NCBI RefSeq assembly: GCF_007971525.1
Contig: NZ_CP042437.1
Location: 4,340,001-4,404,000 of the forward strand
Direction of reading: 5' to 3'
Source: Mucilaginibacter ginsenosidivorax
GTDB lineage: Bacteria; Bacteroidota; Bacteroidia; Sphingobacteriales; Sphingobacteriaceae
Length of the DNA: 64,000 bases
Positions 18,218 to 27,052 of this stretch are shown piece after piece. The stretch's first letter is position 1. The number at the start of each line of letters is the position of its first letter. A model generated the notes under the pieces. The model made no database searches. It was not told where the DNA came from and saw only the letters and a program-made list of their open reading frames with translations. Both the position numbers and the translations under genes were made by a program.

Positions 18218-18720
18218 ATAATTGATTTACGCATTTTCGACGAGGAGCACAAGGGAAAGACCGGGCGGATTATGGCAATTACCTCACTAAATTTATTGCT
18301 GGTCAGTTGGAGCCGGAGTATGGCAGTGGATTTTAAAAACGGCAGATAGAATTATTTCGTCAGTTTCACCGCACATTCCCAATTGCGAATACACTGCGTT
18401 CGCAATTGGGCTGAACACACTACAAGACACTACTGCGTGTTGATAGTTAAGATAAAATCGACTTCTATATAGCAGAGTCGATAAAAAACAACTGGACCAC
18501 CCGCCAGTTAGAAAGACAAATTCATAGTAGTTTATGGCAACGGCTGTTAATGAGTAACGACAGGGATAGTATATTAGCTGTAGCACGAAATGAAAAGCAA
18601 CAGTCTGATGCTAAAGAAATCATTAAAGCCCCCATGTACCAGGAGCTTTTAGGATTACACCAGGTGGCGTCTTATTATGAAAAAGACCTTGAGCAAGCTA
18701 TACTGTGTCAAACGGTTTAA
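18218..18720 (+). pseudogene. Decayed DUF1016/YhcG-type nuclease gene (N-terminal part)
   Basis: Reading from 18232 in one frame gives a recognisable DUF1016 N-terminal domain: QGKDRADYGNYLTKF, LEPEYGSGF, KIDFYIAESIKNNWTTRQLE, ILAVARNEKQ, KEIIKAPMYQELLGL and YYEKDLEQAIL. It is broken by in-frame stops at SGF*KRQ, at LG*THYK (TGA where Trp is expected) and at VDS*DK. Just upstream (18218-18258) IIDL-RIFDEEHKGK continues in another frame, so a frameshift and a deletion are present. The C-terminal PDDEXK nuclease half is missing: the frame stops at 18720. It lies 110 bp from the 3' end of tRNA-Met, a common island insertion side. Nothing else is recognised in 18113-18217. Confidence 0.85.
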
Positions 18721-18792
18721 GAGGTTCTTTGCTAAAATCTAACTACCAAAAGGATTATCGTAATTGTTTGACTAACCGGTTTTTATGGGCAT

Positions 18793-18828
18793 AAAAAAAG
18801 GAAACAACTCCGAAGTGTCGTTTCCTTA
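18793..18828 (-). terminator. Rho-independent terminator of the tRNA-Met gene
   Basis: On the minus strand aaggaaac and gtttcctt pair around a UUCG-type loop (cttcgg), followed by seven T. It directly follows the tRNA. Confidence 0.88.
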
Positions 18829-18830
18829 AG

Positions 18831-18904
18831 TAGCGGGGAGCAGGATCGAACTGCCGACCTTAGGGTTATGAATCCTACGCTCTAACCATCTGAGCTACCC
18901 CGCC
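18831..18904 (-). tRNA. tRNA-Met (anticodon CAU)
   Basis: The minus strand folds as a 74-nt cloverleaf: acceptor GGCGGGG with CCCCGCT plus discriminator A, D arm GCTC...GAGC, anticodon loop TTCATAA, variable loop AGGTC, T arm GGCAG-TTCGATC-CTGCT. The 3' CCA is not encoded. The first acceptor pair is G-U, and there is an A-C mismatch at the base of the anticodon loop. CAU could also be a lysidine-modified tRNA-Ile, but the loop looks like elongator Met. Confidence 0.9.
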
Positions 18905-19066
18905 GTTTTTAATTTAATCCTCTTTTTATATGGTTGTTAAAAAGAGTAGCTATGTTTATAAAACAATGTGCTTCCTTAAAAAGGTTTGCAAATATAGCAG
19001 AAATTCGTTTTCTTTAGAAAAAATGTTAACATTTACTGCATAACCTGTTTTCAAGTATAAACCCCG

Positions 19067-19447
19067 ATGTCCGAAAAAAAGAAATTTACTATTGAGTATG
19101 AGATAAAATCATCTCCCAGAATACTGTTCACTTTCCTAAATGAGCCTAACGGGTTAGCACAATGGTTTGCCGATGATGTAAATGTTCGTGACCAGGTTTT
19201 TACTTTTACCTGGGATGATGAGCCGCAAAAAGCAAAACTTATTTTAGTTAAAGAAAATAAACTGGTTAGGTTTAAATGGCTTGAGGATGAGCCACAATGC
19301 TATTTTGAAATGGAAATTTTGCAAGACGAACTTACCAACGATGTAGCCCTGAGTATCACCGACTTTGCAACGGAAGACCAGATCCCTGAACGAAAATTGA
19401 TATGGGACAACCAGATCGATTATCTCATTAGCGTACTGGGCGCGTAA
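19067..19447 (+). CDS. START-like (SRPBCC superfamily) domain protein
   Basis: This is a 126-residue soluble protein starting MSEKKKFTIEYEIKSSPRIL, with the helix-grip pattern of the START/AHA1-like superfamily: LFTFLNEPNGLAQWFADDV, VFTFTWDDEPQKAKL, VRFKWLEDE, YFEMEIL and a C-terminal helix (IWDNQIDYLISVLGA). The length is normal for the single-domain Bacteroidota family. The ligand and role are not known. It stands 109 bp upstream of the LptF/G permease gene with the same orientation; the pairing is common in related genomes as far as I recall, but this is not shown here. Confidence 0.85.
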   Translation: MSEKKKFTIEYEIKSSPRILFTFLNEPNGLAQWFADDVNVRDQVFTFTWDDEPQKAKLILVKENKLVRFKWLEDEPQCYFEMEILQDELTNDVALSITDFATEDQIPERKLIWDNQIDYLISVLGA

Positions 19448-19465
19448 GGCCAATTTAATTTTAGC

Positions 19466-19494
19466 TAATTTTGTATTACCAAACGCTAATTTTG
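19466..19494 (+). promoter_or_regulatory. Two tandem TAnnTTTG elements before the LptF/G gene
   Basis: TAATTTTG occurs at 19466-19473 and again at 19487-19494, both within a repeated gctaattttg. Each fits the Bacteroidota -7 box; clear -33 boxes are not seen. Confidence 0.4.
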
Positions 19495-19555
19495 CGTTAA
19501 TGAAAATTAACCTGCACAGTTGCGCGTTTTTATCCTGTAAATACAAATTGCCCCG

Positions 19556-20974
19556 ATGAAAAAGATCCACCTTTTACTGCTTAAATCATTTATAAGGCCT
19601 TTTGTAAGCACGCTTTTCATCGTAATGTTTGTGTTGCTGATGCTGTTTTTGTTTAAATACATCGACGACCTTATTGGCAAAGGCTTTGCCTGGTATATCA
19701 TCCTGGAGCTGATGATGTACAACTCGGCAACCAACGTGGCCATGGCACTGCCGCTATCGGTATTACTGTCAACCATTATGACCTATGGCGCCCTTGGCGA
19801 AAATTACGAGTTGGTGGCCATTAAAGCTGCAGGCATTTCGTTACGCAGGGCAATGTATCCCATGATCATTGTTGTATCGGTATTAAGTATAGCAGCTTTC
19901 TTCTTTTCGGATTACATGCTGCCGATAGCTAACCTGAAATACTATTCTCTTTTGTATGACGCCCGAAAACAGAAATCGGCCGATTTACTACCCGAGATGA
20001 TTTTCAGTTCCAGCTTTCCGGGCTATACTATTCGCGTAACCAAAAAAGATCCCGACGGACAAAGGCTTTACGGCATTATTATTTATAAAAAAAACGACGA
20101 AACCAATAACACCGAAGTAACCATGGCCCGCGAGGGTACCATGTTCCGTACCATGGGCGATAAGTACCTGGTGTTAAAACTAAAGGAAGGTGTAAACTAC
20201 GTAGAGTCAAAAAGCGATGGCGCCAATTATGATCTGCGGCAACGCTTTACCCGCTTCCGGTTTAAAGAGATGGAGCAAAAATTTTCGCTGGATGGCTTTA
20301 AAATTAGCCGAACCGATGAAAATGAGTTTAAATCCGCATCGCAGATGATGAATTTAAGGCAGCTTAAGTTTTTTGTCGATTCGAGTCAAAAGGCTACCGA
20401 TGCTGCCGTAATGTTAAATTACAAACTTATTACGCCATACATCAAGTATTTTAATTTACCGGCTAAATCAAAAGTAAAATATATTGCTGCCGATAAGGAT
20501 GTATTAAAAAGCATGAAAGTTGCAGATCAGCAGATGGCCTTATCCAGCGCTGCATCTGAGGTGCGGTCGGTAAAGGATTTTTTGAAAAATCGAGCCGATA
20601 AGTATAGCAATGATGCATCTACCATTCGCAGGTACGATTCGGAAGTGCAAAAGAAATATACGCTATCTGCGGCCTGTATTGCATTGTTTTTAATAGGTGC
20701 GCCGCTTGGCGCCATCATCCGTAAAGGGGGGCTGGGGCTGCCGGTGGTAATTTCGGTGATATTTTTCCTCATCTATTACATTATATCTACCATAGGCGAA
20801 AAATCTGTAAAGGCAGGTAATGTTAATACTGTATTTGGTATGTGGGTGGCTATTATTGTGCTAACGCCCATCGGGCTCTTCCTTTCTTATAAAGCAGCTA
20901 CCGATTCGGTGATATTTGATATGGAGGCCTATAAAAGATATTTTAATAAAATCTTTAAACGCAAGGAAGCCTGA
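19556..20974 (+). CDS. LptF/LptG family lipopolysaccharide export permease
   Basis: The 472-residue protein has the YjgP/YjgQ layout: three N-terminal membrane helices (LLKSFIRPFVSTLFIVMFVLLMLFLF; SATNVAMALPLSVLLSTIMTYG; MIIVVSVLSIAAFFF), a large periplasmic beta-jellyroll (about 130-350, YTIRVTKKDPDGQRLYGIIIY, MAREGTMF) and three C-terminal helices (AACIALFLIGAPLGAIIRKGGLG and on). With LptB2 and its paralogue it extracts lipopolysaccharide from the inner membrane. F and G cannot be told apart from sequence alone. An extended, A/K-rich insert (about 275-335) lies before the last helices. Confidence 0.95.
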   Translation: MKKIHLLLLKSFIRPFVSTLFIVMFVLLMLFLFKYIDDLIGKGFAWYIILELMMYNSATNVAMALPLSVLLSTIMTYGALGENYELVAIKAAGISLRRAMYPMIIVVSVLSIAAFFFSDYMLPIANLKYYSLLYDARKQKSADLLPEMIFSSSFPGYTIRVTKKDPDGQRLYGIIIYKKNDETNNTEVTMAREGTMFRTMGDKYLVLKLKEGVNYVESKSDGANYDLRQRFTRFRFKEMEQKFSLDGFKISRTDENEFKSASQMMNLRQLKFFVDSSQKATDAAVMLNYKLITPYIKYFNLPAKSKVKYIAADKDVLKSMKVADQQMALSSAASEVRSVKDFLKNRADKYSNDASTIRRYDSEVQKKYTLSAACIALFLIGAPLGAIIRKGGLGLPVVISVIFFLIYYIISTIGEKSVKAGNVNTVFGMWVAIIVLTPIGLFLSYKAATDSVIFDMEAYKRYFNKIFKRKEA

Positions 20975-21037
20975 TAGGCAAGCTACCGATCCAAAATCAT
21001 TTTACATAGCACCGACCAGAATCATTTTAATATAGTT

Positions 21038-21045
21038 TAAATTTG
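21038..21045 (+). promoter_or_regulatory. TAnnTTTG element upstream of ribBA
   Basis: TAAATTTG lies inside the palindromic gtttaaatttgtttaaac, 59 bp before the ribBA start. The leader contains a short hairpin (atggca...tgccat) but no recognisable FMN riboswitch. Confidence 0.4.
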
Positions 21046-21103
21046 TTTAAACTTTAATACATCATGGCACCCTTTTAGGCTTGCCATACGTAATATCCAC
21101 ATA

Positions 21104-22309
21104 ATGTTAAATACAATACAAGAAGCTATAGAAGATATACGGTCAGGTAAAATGATCATTGTGGTTGATGACGAGGACAGGGAAAATGAAGGTGATTTTT
21201 TAACTGCCGCCCGTAACGCCACCCCCGAGGCAATAAATTTTATGGTACGCTATGGCCGCGGCCTGGTTTGCGCGCCTATTACTGTAGATAGAGCCCGCGA
21301 GCTTGAACTGGAGCCGATGGTGAGCCATAACACCACATCGCACGAAACTAATTTTACGGTTTCTGTTGATTTACTGGGGCACGGCTGTACAACCGGTATA
21401 TCCGCCACCGACCGTTCAAAAACAACCTTGGCATTAATTGATCCGGCCACTAAGCCCGAAGATTTAGGGAGGCCGGGGCACATATTTCCGCTTATTGCCA
21501 AAGATGGAGGCGTTTTACGCCGTTCGGGCCATACCGAAGCTGCTATTGATTTGGCCGTACTGGCTGGTTTTGAGCCCGCCGGAGTAATATGCGAGATCAT
21601 GAAAGAAGACGGCGACATGGCCCGCCTGCCCGACCTGCTGGTTATGGCAAAAGAGTTTGATCTGAAGATTGTATCTATTAAAGACCTGATAGCTTACCGC
21701 TTAAATGCCGAGACACTTGTGAAAAAAGAAGTGTCGGTAAAAATGCCTACCGAGTGGGGCGATTTTGAAATGATAGCCTACACCCAGTTGGATACCGGCG
21801 AAAATCATCTTGCTTTGGTAAAAGGCACCTGGGAGCCCGGTGAGCCCATTTTAACCCGGGTGCACAGTTCATGCGTCACCGGCGATATTTTTGGATCGTG
21901 CCGGTGCGATTGTGGTCCACAGCTGCATAAAGCAATGGAGATGATAAGTAAAGAAGGTAAGGGCGTTGTTGTTTACATGAACCAGGAGGGCCGCGGCATA
22001 GGCCTTATCAATAAGTTAAAAGCATATCACCTGCAAGAAAACGGCTACGATACCGTTGAAGCAAACGTTAAATTGGGCTTTAAAATGGATCAGCGCGACT
22101 ATGGCGTTGGAGCGCAGATATTGCGCAGCCTTGGAATTTCAAAAATGAGGCTGATGACCAATAACCCCAAAAAACGCGCAGGCCTTATTGGTTACGGGCT
22201 GGAGGTTGTTGAAAACGTTCCTATCGAAATAGCATCAAACCCACATAACGAATTATACCTGCGTACCAAACGCGACAAAATGGATCATGCCATTATGCGC
22301 GATCATTAA
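21104..22309 (+). CDS. ribBA: Bifunctional 3,4-dihydroxy-2-butanone-4-phosphate synthase / GTP cyclohydrolase II
   Basis: This 401-residue fusion catalyses the two entry reactions of riboflavin synthesis. The N-terminal RibB domain (1 to about 200) has MIIVVDDEDRENEGDFL, GCTTGISATDRSKT and GRPGHIFPL...GGVLRRSGHTEA, all residues of the active site. The C-terminal RibA domain (about 205-401) has the zinc motif VTGDIFGSCRCDCGPQL and the GTP-binding segment MNQEGRGIGLINKLKAYHLQ (HLQENGYDTVEAN). Length and order are standard. ribH lies 28 kb away in the same window; no other riboflavin gene is adjacent. Confidence 0.97.
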   Translation: MLNTIQEAIEDIRSGKMIIVVDDEDRENEGDFLTAARNATPEAINFMVRYGRGLVCAPITVDRARELELEPMVSHNTTSHETNFTVSVDLLGHGCTTGISATDRSKTTLALIDPATKPEDLGRPGHIFPLIAKDGGVLRRSGHTEAAIDLAVLAGFEPAGVICEIMKEDGDMARLPDLLVMAKEFDLKIVSIKDLIAYRLNAETLVKKEVSVKMPTEWGDFEMIAYTQLDTGENHLALVKGTWEPGEPILTRVHSSCVTGDIFGSCRCDCGPQLHKAMEMISKEGKGVVVYMNQEGRGIGLINKLKAYHLQENGYDTVEANVKLGFKMDQRDYGVGAQILRSLGISKMRLMTNNPKKRAGLIGYGLEVVENVPIEIASNPHNELYLRTKRDKMDHAIMRDH

Positions 22310-22315
22310 GATTTT

Positions 22316-22434
22316 AGATGTGCAGATACACGGAAATCAGATAATAAAAAAGCAGGTTGATTAATGTCAGCCTGCTTTTTTTGTATTGGATAGGACAATT
22401 TTCTGTGGCCATGGGTGTATTTATCTGCACATCT
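22316..22434. repeat. 13-bp word inverted repeat around a terminator
   Basis: agatgtgcagata (22316-22328) is exactly complementary to tatctgcacatct (22422-22434). The pair encloses the terminator between convergent ribBA and the TamB-like gene. The same gcacatc word recurs at about 51940-51990. Confidence 0.65.
22345..22382. terminator. Bidirectional rho-independent terminator
   Basis: aaaaaagcagg pairs with cctgctttttt, loop about 15 nt, with A and T runs on both sides; it lies between two convergent genes. Confidence 0.85.
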
Positions 22435-25400
22435 ATTGATCATCGTCATCCGGTTTGGTAACAATAGGATTGGGGTTTGTTACCGGTAATGGTGTTACCG
22501 GGGCCTGGGCGCGCTTGCCGCTTCTGAAAAGGTTGCGGATAAACTCGCGGAAGGTGTCAAAATCCCGTTGATAAACCAGGCCCAACCCGTTTACATACTG
22601 TGGCAGCAACTGGTTATTTAAATTGTTTAGCGTGGTGCTGTTTAAAATCCGGTACGAGTACCGGGCTGTTAAGTTACCATCTTTCCGGATGCGGTACAGG
22701 GCTTCAAAATCTTTGTTAATGGAATTAAAGCTTTGATTGAAAAGGGTAGTGTTATTGTTGTTAAATAAATCGTTTGAGGCGGTATTGGTAAACAAACTTC
22801 CGTTGAACGATAGCCTGTCATTAAAAAAGCGCAGCGAGGCGCTGGCCTCATTAAACGAGCGGATGTTTAAATCAAAGTTTTTAATGTTTGATTGTGCTAT
22901 CAGGTTGTTTAATTTGTTAAAAGCAAATTCGGTAACGGCATCGCCGGCGGTGCTTATTACCTGGTTGGTTAAACTGTTGTTACTGCCCGACGAAAACTGC
23001 CTGCGTACAATAATGCTTAACGCCTGCTGGCTTCGGTTGTTATTATCGGATAGGTAAGTGGCCACATCATCCTTTACCGATGGATCGGTAGGGAAGTTAA
23101 AGTCGAAGTCGATGACAGGTAATAACAACGATTTGGTCAGGATCAGTTCGGCCTGTACCAATACCTGCTTATTACCCTGCGGCGATTGCAGGCCCGCGGC
23201 AGTATACAACGGCGAACGATCTGTACGTACCTCGTATAGCGCTTTCAGGTTTATCTCGGCATTTGCCGGGTTGCCTGTCCACCTGATGGTACCGCCCTGG
23301 CTTACGGTAAAGTTTTTACTGATAAAGTTTTTGGCGGTAAATTCAAATTTGCCCGTGGTTATTAAAAAGTCGCCATACATTTCAAAATCGCCCAGGCTGT
23401 TAATGTTCAGCTTTAGGTTATTGGCTACCCCGCTGCCTTCCAGCAATCCATAATCGGTGGCTATTCTTACTACGGTTTTTTCATCGGCGGTTAAATCAAA
23501 ATTAAGGGTTACGCCGTTGAATGCACGCTCTTTGGCTACAACCTTTGCGGTATCGCTATGGCTTACAAATTTTATAAAATCGTATTCGCTTGCTGTTGAT
23601 GAGGTATTAAGCGGGATATTGAAAATTGTGCCTGCCTCGGTACGCGCGGTTATATCAATTTTCATGTTATCAACCGGCCCTTTAAAGCTAAAGTTTCCGG
23701 TGCCATAAGCAGTACCGTAATAAACATGGTTGTCCTTAAAAGTGGTATTCAGTGCCAGAAGGTTTTTTGCAACCAGGTCAACCTCAATATCCGGATTAGA
23801 TGGGTTATTCAAATCTACCGTTCCATTGGCCGTGCCTGTGCCGCCTTTTTTATCTTTTAGCACCATGTTGTCTACCTTAATAATGCTATTGGTTACGTTT
23901 ACTTTGGTATTGACGGTATAAGCCGTTTTTAAATAATTAACGGTTACACCTGTGTTTACCAGGGTTACATCACCATTCAGTTGCGGTTTTGATAATGGCC
24001 CCGTCAGCTTCAGGTTGGTAGATATATTGCCTTTAATATCTGATACCAGGTCTTTAATAAAGGGTTCAAAAATGATAGCCTCGGTTTGGTTCATTTTTAC
24101 ATCAAAGTCAAGGTTGTTTTCTGTATCTTTTCCAAAGGCGTATATACCCGATAGGTTCATGGTTTCCAGGCCGCGGTTCACGATGTTTAATTTCATATCG
24201 GCCTGCTTGCGGTCGTTATCCAGCGCTGATACCAGTTTTACATTGCCGATAAGCGTTTTATTCATGGTAAGCGAATCGATAGACAGTTTTGCGTCAACCC
24301 CGGGATCTGCGGTAATGGCGGTCATGTTTACATCACCATTAAGGTAGCCCTTTAAAAATATGCCCGATGTTTTGGTAAGCTGGTTAAGCGTACGCATATT
24401 AAATTGCTCAAACGAGAGTTTTAATACATCAGTAGGGTTATCAGATATAAAACCGTTTATCCGTACCTTCTGGGTTCCGTTTGATAACTCAAAGCCGGTT
24501 ACCTGGGTTTTGCCATTAAGCAGGCGGATACGTACCTGGTCTTGTATTTTCCATTTTTCGTGCTCCAGGATCACATCCGAGGGTAATAGTTTTAATTTGG
24601 CGGTAGTATCTTTACCAAATTCAACCAGGCCGTATAAATCCAGCTGGTTCACCGCATTTTTATCGGATAGCTTAACGTTAAAATTTAAACTATCGTTTTT
24701 AAGAAAGTTGGTTATGTTAATGTCCTTTATAAAAAGGCTGTCGGTTAGGTCAACTTTTTTTAGCGAAACGTTAAGCCCCAGCAAATTGTCGGATGTGCTT
24801 TCATCAATAATAAAATCATGAAAAACTGTTTTGCCGAATTTAAACGTTTTGATGTAGCCCGATAGCGTAGCTGTTTTGTTATTGGAATCAAAATGCCCGG
24901 TAAAATTCCCCTGGTCGGGGATTTTTAATTCGGGTAAAAATATTGATGTAAGCGGATCGAGTTTTTTGATGGTCAGGTTAAAATCAAACTCTTCCGGCTT
25001 GGGTGGTACAATAGTAGTTTGTAACGAGGGGATATACTTTTTAACAATGGTTTTAAAATACGATGGCAGGGTAGCAAGGTCAAAACTGCCTTTAATATTG
25101 GCATCCGCAAAATCAGATTTAAGGGCTATCTCCCTTGCATTACCGCTGCCATTGGCCGATAGGTAAAGTGAGTCGGCCTGGTAGTTATTGCGTGGGTCTA
25201 CAATTTTTATGGGCGATAGCAAAATATTGCCCTGTAAGTTTTTGAGGTCATCGCCCTTGAACGTGGTTTTTAGCTGCGTACTAAGGGTGATAGTATCTTT
25301 TATCAGTTTTAAGGCGTTTAATTTGGCATCCTTAATAGTGGCAGCTAAATCATAAGCAGGCAGCTGGCCGTTTAGATTTACCTTGCCCTTCAGGTCCAGC

Positions 25401-26878
25401 TTTATGTTTTTGTCATTGATAGTAATATGCCCATCAGCAAGTTTTTTTATAAACGAGCCATTGATGGTAAGGTTATTATAAGTGTAATTATTAAAATCGA
25501 TGTATTTGATTTTAGCATCGCCCTTTTCGCTCAGGGTTTTCAGGTCGTCGCCGCTGCCTTTTATGTTTGATGTAAACGTGGTGCGGCCCAGGCTGTTTTC
25601 ATCAAGCAGGGTGCCCAGGTCAAAGTTAAAAGCATCCAGTTTACCGCTGTAACTGGGGTTCCCTTTTTTGTCAATCTTTAAATTAATGTCCGAATCGAAG
25701 CGGCCAAGTTTGGTTTTAAAAATACCGTATGCCACAAAATCGTTCTGCAAGCCGCTAAACCTGCCTGTGAAATTGATATTACCAAATTTGTTAATAATAT
25801 CGGGAACTTTTAGGTTAGGCTGGCCCGAAAAATGACTGATAAGATAATCGATATCTTTTTTGTTGGATGCTATCTGGTCAAACCTTAACTCCAGGAAGGT
25901 GTTATTCCAATCGGGCAGGCCCCTTAAATTAAAATCGCCTTTTATAAAGGTAGCCTGGCCGCCGGTTATGGTAACTCCTTTTGATTTTAGATTGCTAACC
26001 GGCCCATGGGCCCGGCCATCCAAACCAAGATCGAAGCTTACTTTTTCGAGCCCGCTGGTAAAGTAGGCGATATCTGCCGATGATACCCGCGACGATTTAA
26101 AATCGCCATCCATGTAAACCTTCGTGTTAAATTCATCAAAATCGCTAAACGATTTGAATTTCATCCTGAAATAATCTTTCAAATCAGAATGCCCGGTTTT
26201 TAAATGAAGGTTTTGAGCCAGGATCTGGTTAGTATCTATGGTGATGTTTGAGGTTAAATTTTTAACGTAAAACCCGCTTTTTTCTACAAGTGTTAGCTTT
26301 TGCACGTTGCCTTTAAACAGGTGGTTTTTGATATCCATGTTTAAAACTACCGTGCTAAAATGTTTTACATCAATATCGTCAAAATTAACCTGGGCCATTG
26401 CGGTATCAATCAGCTGGTTTTTGTACCGGAAGTGGAAGTTGTTAATAGTGATCTTATCAAAATTAAGTGTCCAGGGTTTGCTGGTGGTTTTTGCAGTATC
26501 GCCCGAGTTAAAATAGTTGATAATAAAATCGAGGTTGGTGGTACTGTCCTTTTGTTTTTTAAGGTAAAACGAGCCGTTATCAAGCTCGATGGCCGAAAAA
26601 GTGATAAGCCGTTGTTTGATGCTGTTAAAAATAGAGAATCCATTAATATCTACTGCCAGCTTAGGGGTATTCAGCAGCGTATCCTTCTTTTTATCCAGTA
26701 CATATAAGCCTTCAATAACTACGGTGCTAAAAGGCCTTATGTAAAGGCTTTTTATACTTACTGTAGTACGCAATTCATCCGACAAATATTTGGTCGCTTT
26801 TTTAGCAGCCCATGTTTGTACAGGTTTATATTGAAAAGCCAATAAAAGTATGCTAAGTGTCAATAATATCAACAACAC
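22433..26878 (-). CDS. TamB-like translocation/assembly module protein
   Basis: This very long (1481-residue from GTG 26878) envelope protein has an N-terminal membrane anchor, repeated AsmA/TamB-type beta segments (for example ISIKSLYIRPF-like opening, HLKTGHSDLKDYFRMKFKSF, LNGDVNMTAITADPGVDAKL) and a C-terminal TamB (DUF490) domain (about 1060-1420, MYGDFLITTGKFEFTAKNF, GGTIRWTGNPANAEINLKALYEV). The tail is proline-rich (APVTPLPVTNPNPIV). TamB-like proteins bridge the periplasm and move lipids or help outer-membrane protein assembly. The GTG start lacks the usual basic residues before the helix; the frame continues upstream to 26923 (KKALKIVFGLV) without ATG, so the true start may be a rarer codon. 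Confidence 0.92.
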   Translation of the reverse strand: MLLILLTLSILLLAFQYKPVQTWAAKKATKYLSDELRTTVSIKSLYIRPFSTVVIEGLYVLDKKKDTLLNTPKLAVDINGFSIFNSIKQRLITFSAIELDNGSFYLKKQKDSTTNLDFIINYFNSGDTAKTTSKPWTLNFDKITINNFHFRYKNQLIDTAMAQVNFDDIDVKHFSTVVLNMDIKNHLFKGNVQKLTLVEKSGFYVKNLTSNITIDTNQILAQNLHLKTGHSDLKDYFRMKFKSFSDFDEFNTKVYMDGDFKSSRVSSADIAYFTSGLEKVSFDLGLDGRAHGPVSNLKSKGVTITGGQATFIKGDFNLRGLPDWNNTFLELRFDQIASNKKDIDYLISHFSGQPNLKVPDIINKFGNINFTGRFSGLQNDFVAYGIFKTKLGRFDSDINLKIDKKGNPSYSGKLDAFNFDLGTLLDENSLGRTTFTSNIKGSGDDLKTLSEKGDAKIKYIDFNNYTYNNLTINGSFIKKLADGHITINDKNIKLDLKGKVNLNGQLPAYDLAATIKDAKLNALKLIKDTITLSTQLKTTFKGDDLKNLQGNILLSPIKIVDPRNNYQADSLYLSANGSGNAREIALKSDFADANIKGSFDLATLPSYFKTIVKKYIPSLQTTIVPPKPEEFDFNLTIKKLDPLTSIFLPELKIPDQGNFTGHFDSNNKTATLSGYIKTFKFGKTVFHDFIIDESTSDNLLGLNVSLKKVDLTDSLFIKDINITNFLKNDSLNFNVKLSDKNAVNQLDLYGLVEFGKDTTAKLKLLPSDVILEHEKWKIQDQVRIRLLNGKTQVTGFELSNGTQKVRINGFISDNPTDVLKLSFEQFNMRTLNQLTKTSGIFLKGYLNGDVNMTAITADPGVDAKLSIDSLTMNKTLIGNVKLVSALDNDRKQADMKLNIVNRGLETMNLSGIYAFGKDTENNLDFDVKMNQTEAIIFEPFIKDLVSDIKGNISTNLKLTGPLSKPQLNGDVTLVNTGVTVNYLKTAYTVNTKVNVTNSIIKVDNMVLKDKKGGTGTANGTVDLNNPSNPDIEVDLVAKNLLALNTTFKDNHVYYGTAYGTGNFSFKGPVDNMKIDITARTEAGTIFNIPLNTSSTASEYDFIKFVSHSDTAKVVAKERAFNGVTLNFDLTADEKTVVRIATDYGLLEGSGVANNLKLNINSLGDFEMYGDFLITTGKFEFTAKNFISKNFTVSQGGTIRWTGNPANAEINLKALYEVRTDRSPLYTAAGLQSPQGNKQVLVQAELILTKSLLLPVIDFDFNFPTDPSVKDDVATYLSDNNNRSQQALSIIVRRQFSSGSNNSLTNQVISTAGDAVTEFAFNKLNNLIAQSNIKNFDLNIRSFNEASASLRFFNDRLSFNGSLFTNTASNDLFNNNNTTLFNQSFNSINKDFEALYRIRKDGNLTARYSYRILNSTTLNNLNNQLLPQYVNGLGLVYQRDFDTFREFIRNLFRSGKRAQAPVTPLPVTNPNPIVTKPDDDDQ

Positions 26879-26934
26879 CAGCCCGAATACTATTTTGAGT
26901 GCTTTTTTAATAACTTTGCCTTTTTAATTAATGA

Positions 26935-27046
26935 GTTATTGAATTATTGATTTATTGAATTTTCTTTCATTTACAATTTAACCAAATGATAGTTTGAAAA
27001 ACATTTACTAAATCAATAATTCACTAATTCAATAAATCAATAATTT
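26935..27046. repeat. Word-type inverted repeat (ttattgaa / ttcaataa)
   Basis: Left arm (26935-26960) is made of ttattgaa/ttattgat words; right arm (27011-27046) of the complement (caataa, attcaataa). About 18 bp pair perfectly. It lies between the divergent TamB-like gene and tsaD. The right arm recurs almost unchanged at 28120-28147. Confidence 0.7.
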
Positions 27047-27052
27047 AAAACT

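Noticed and set aside
18293..18586. 97-codon minus-strand frame in the DUF1016 remnant
   Set aside because: Antisense to recognisable pseudogene sequence; no protein-like pattern.
21046..21103. FMN riboswitch before ribBA
   Set aside because: The leader is only about 55 nt with one small hairpin; the RFN element is far longer.
24360..24821. 153-codon plus-strand frame inside the TamB-like gene
   Set aside because: Antisense shadow of a long coding region; several similar frames occur along the same gene.
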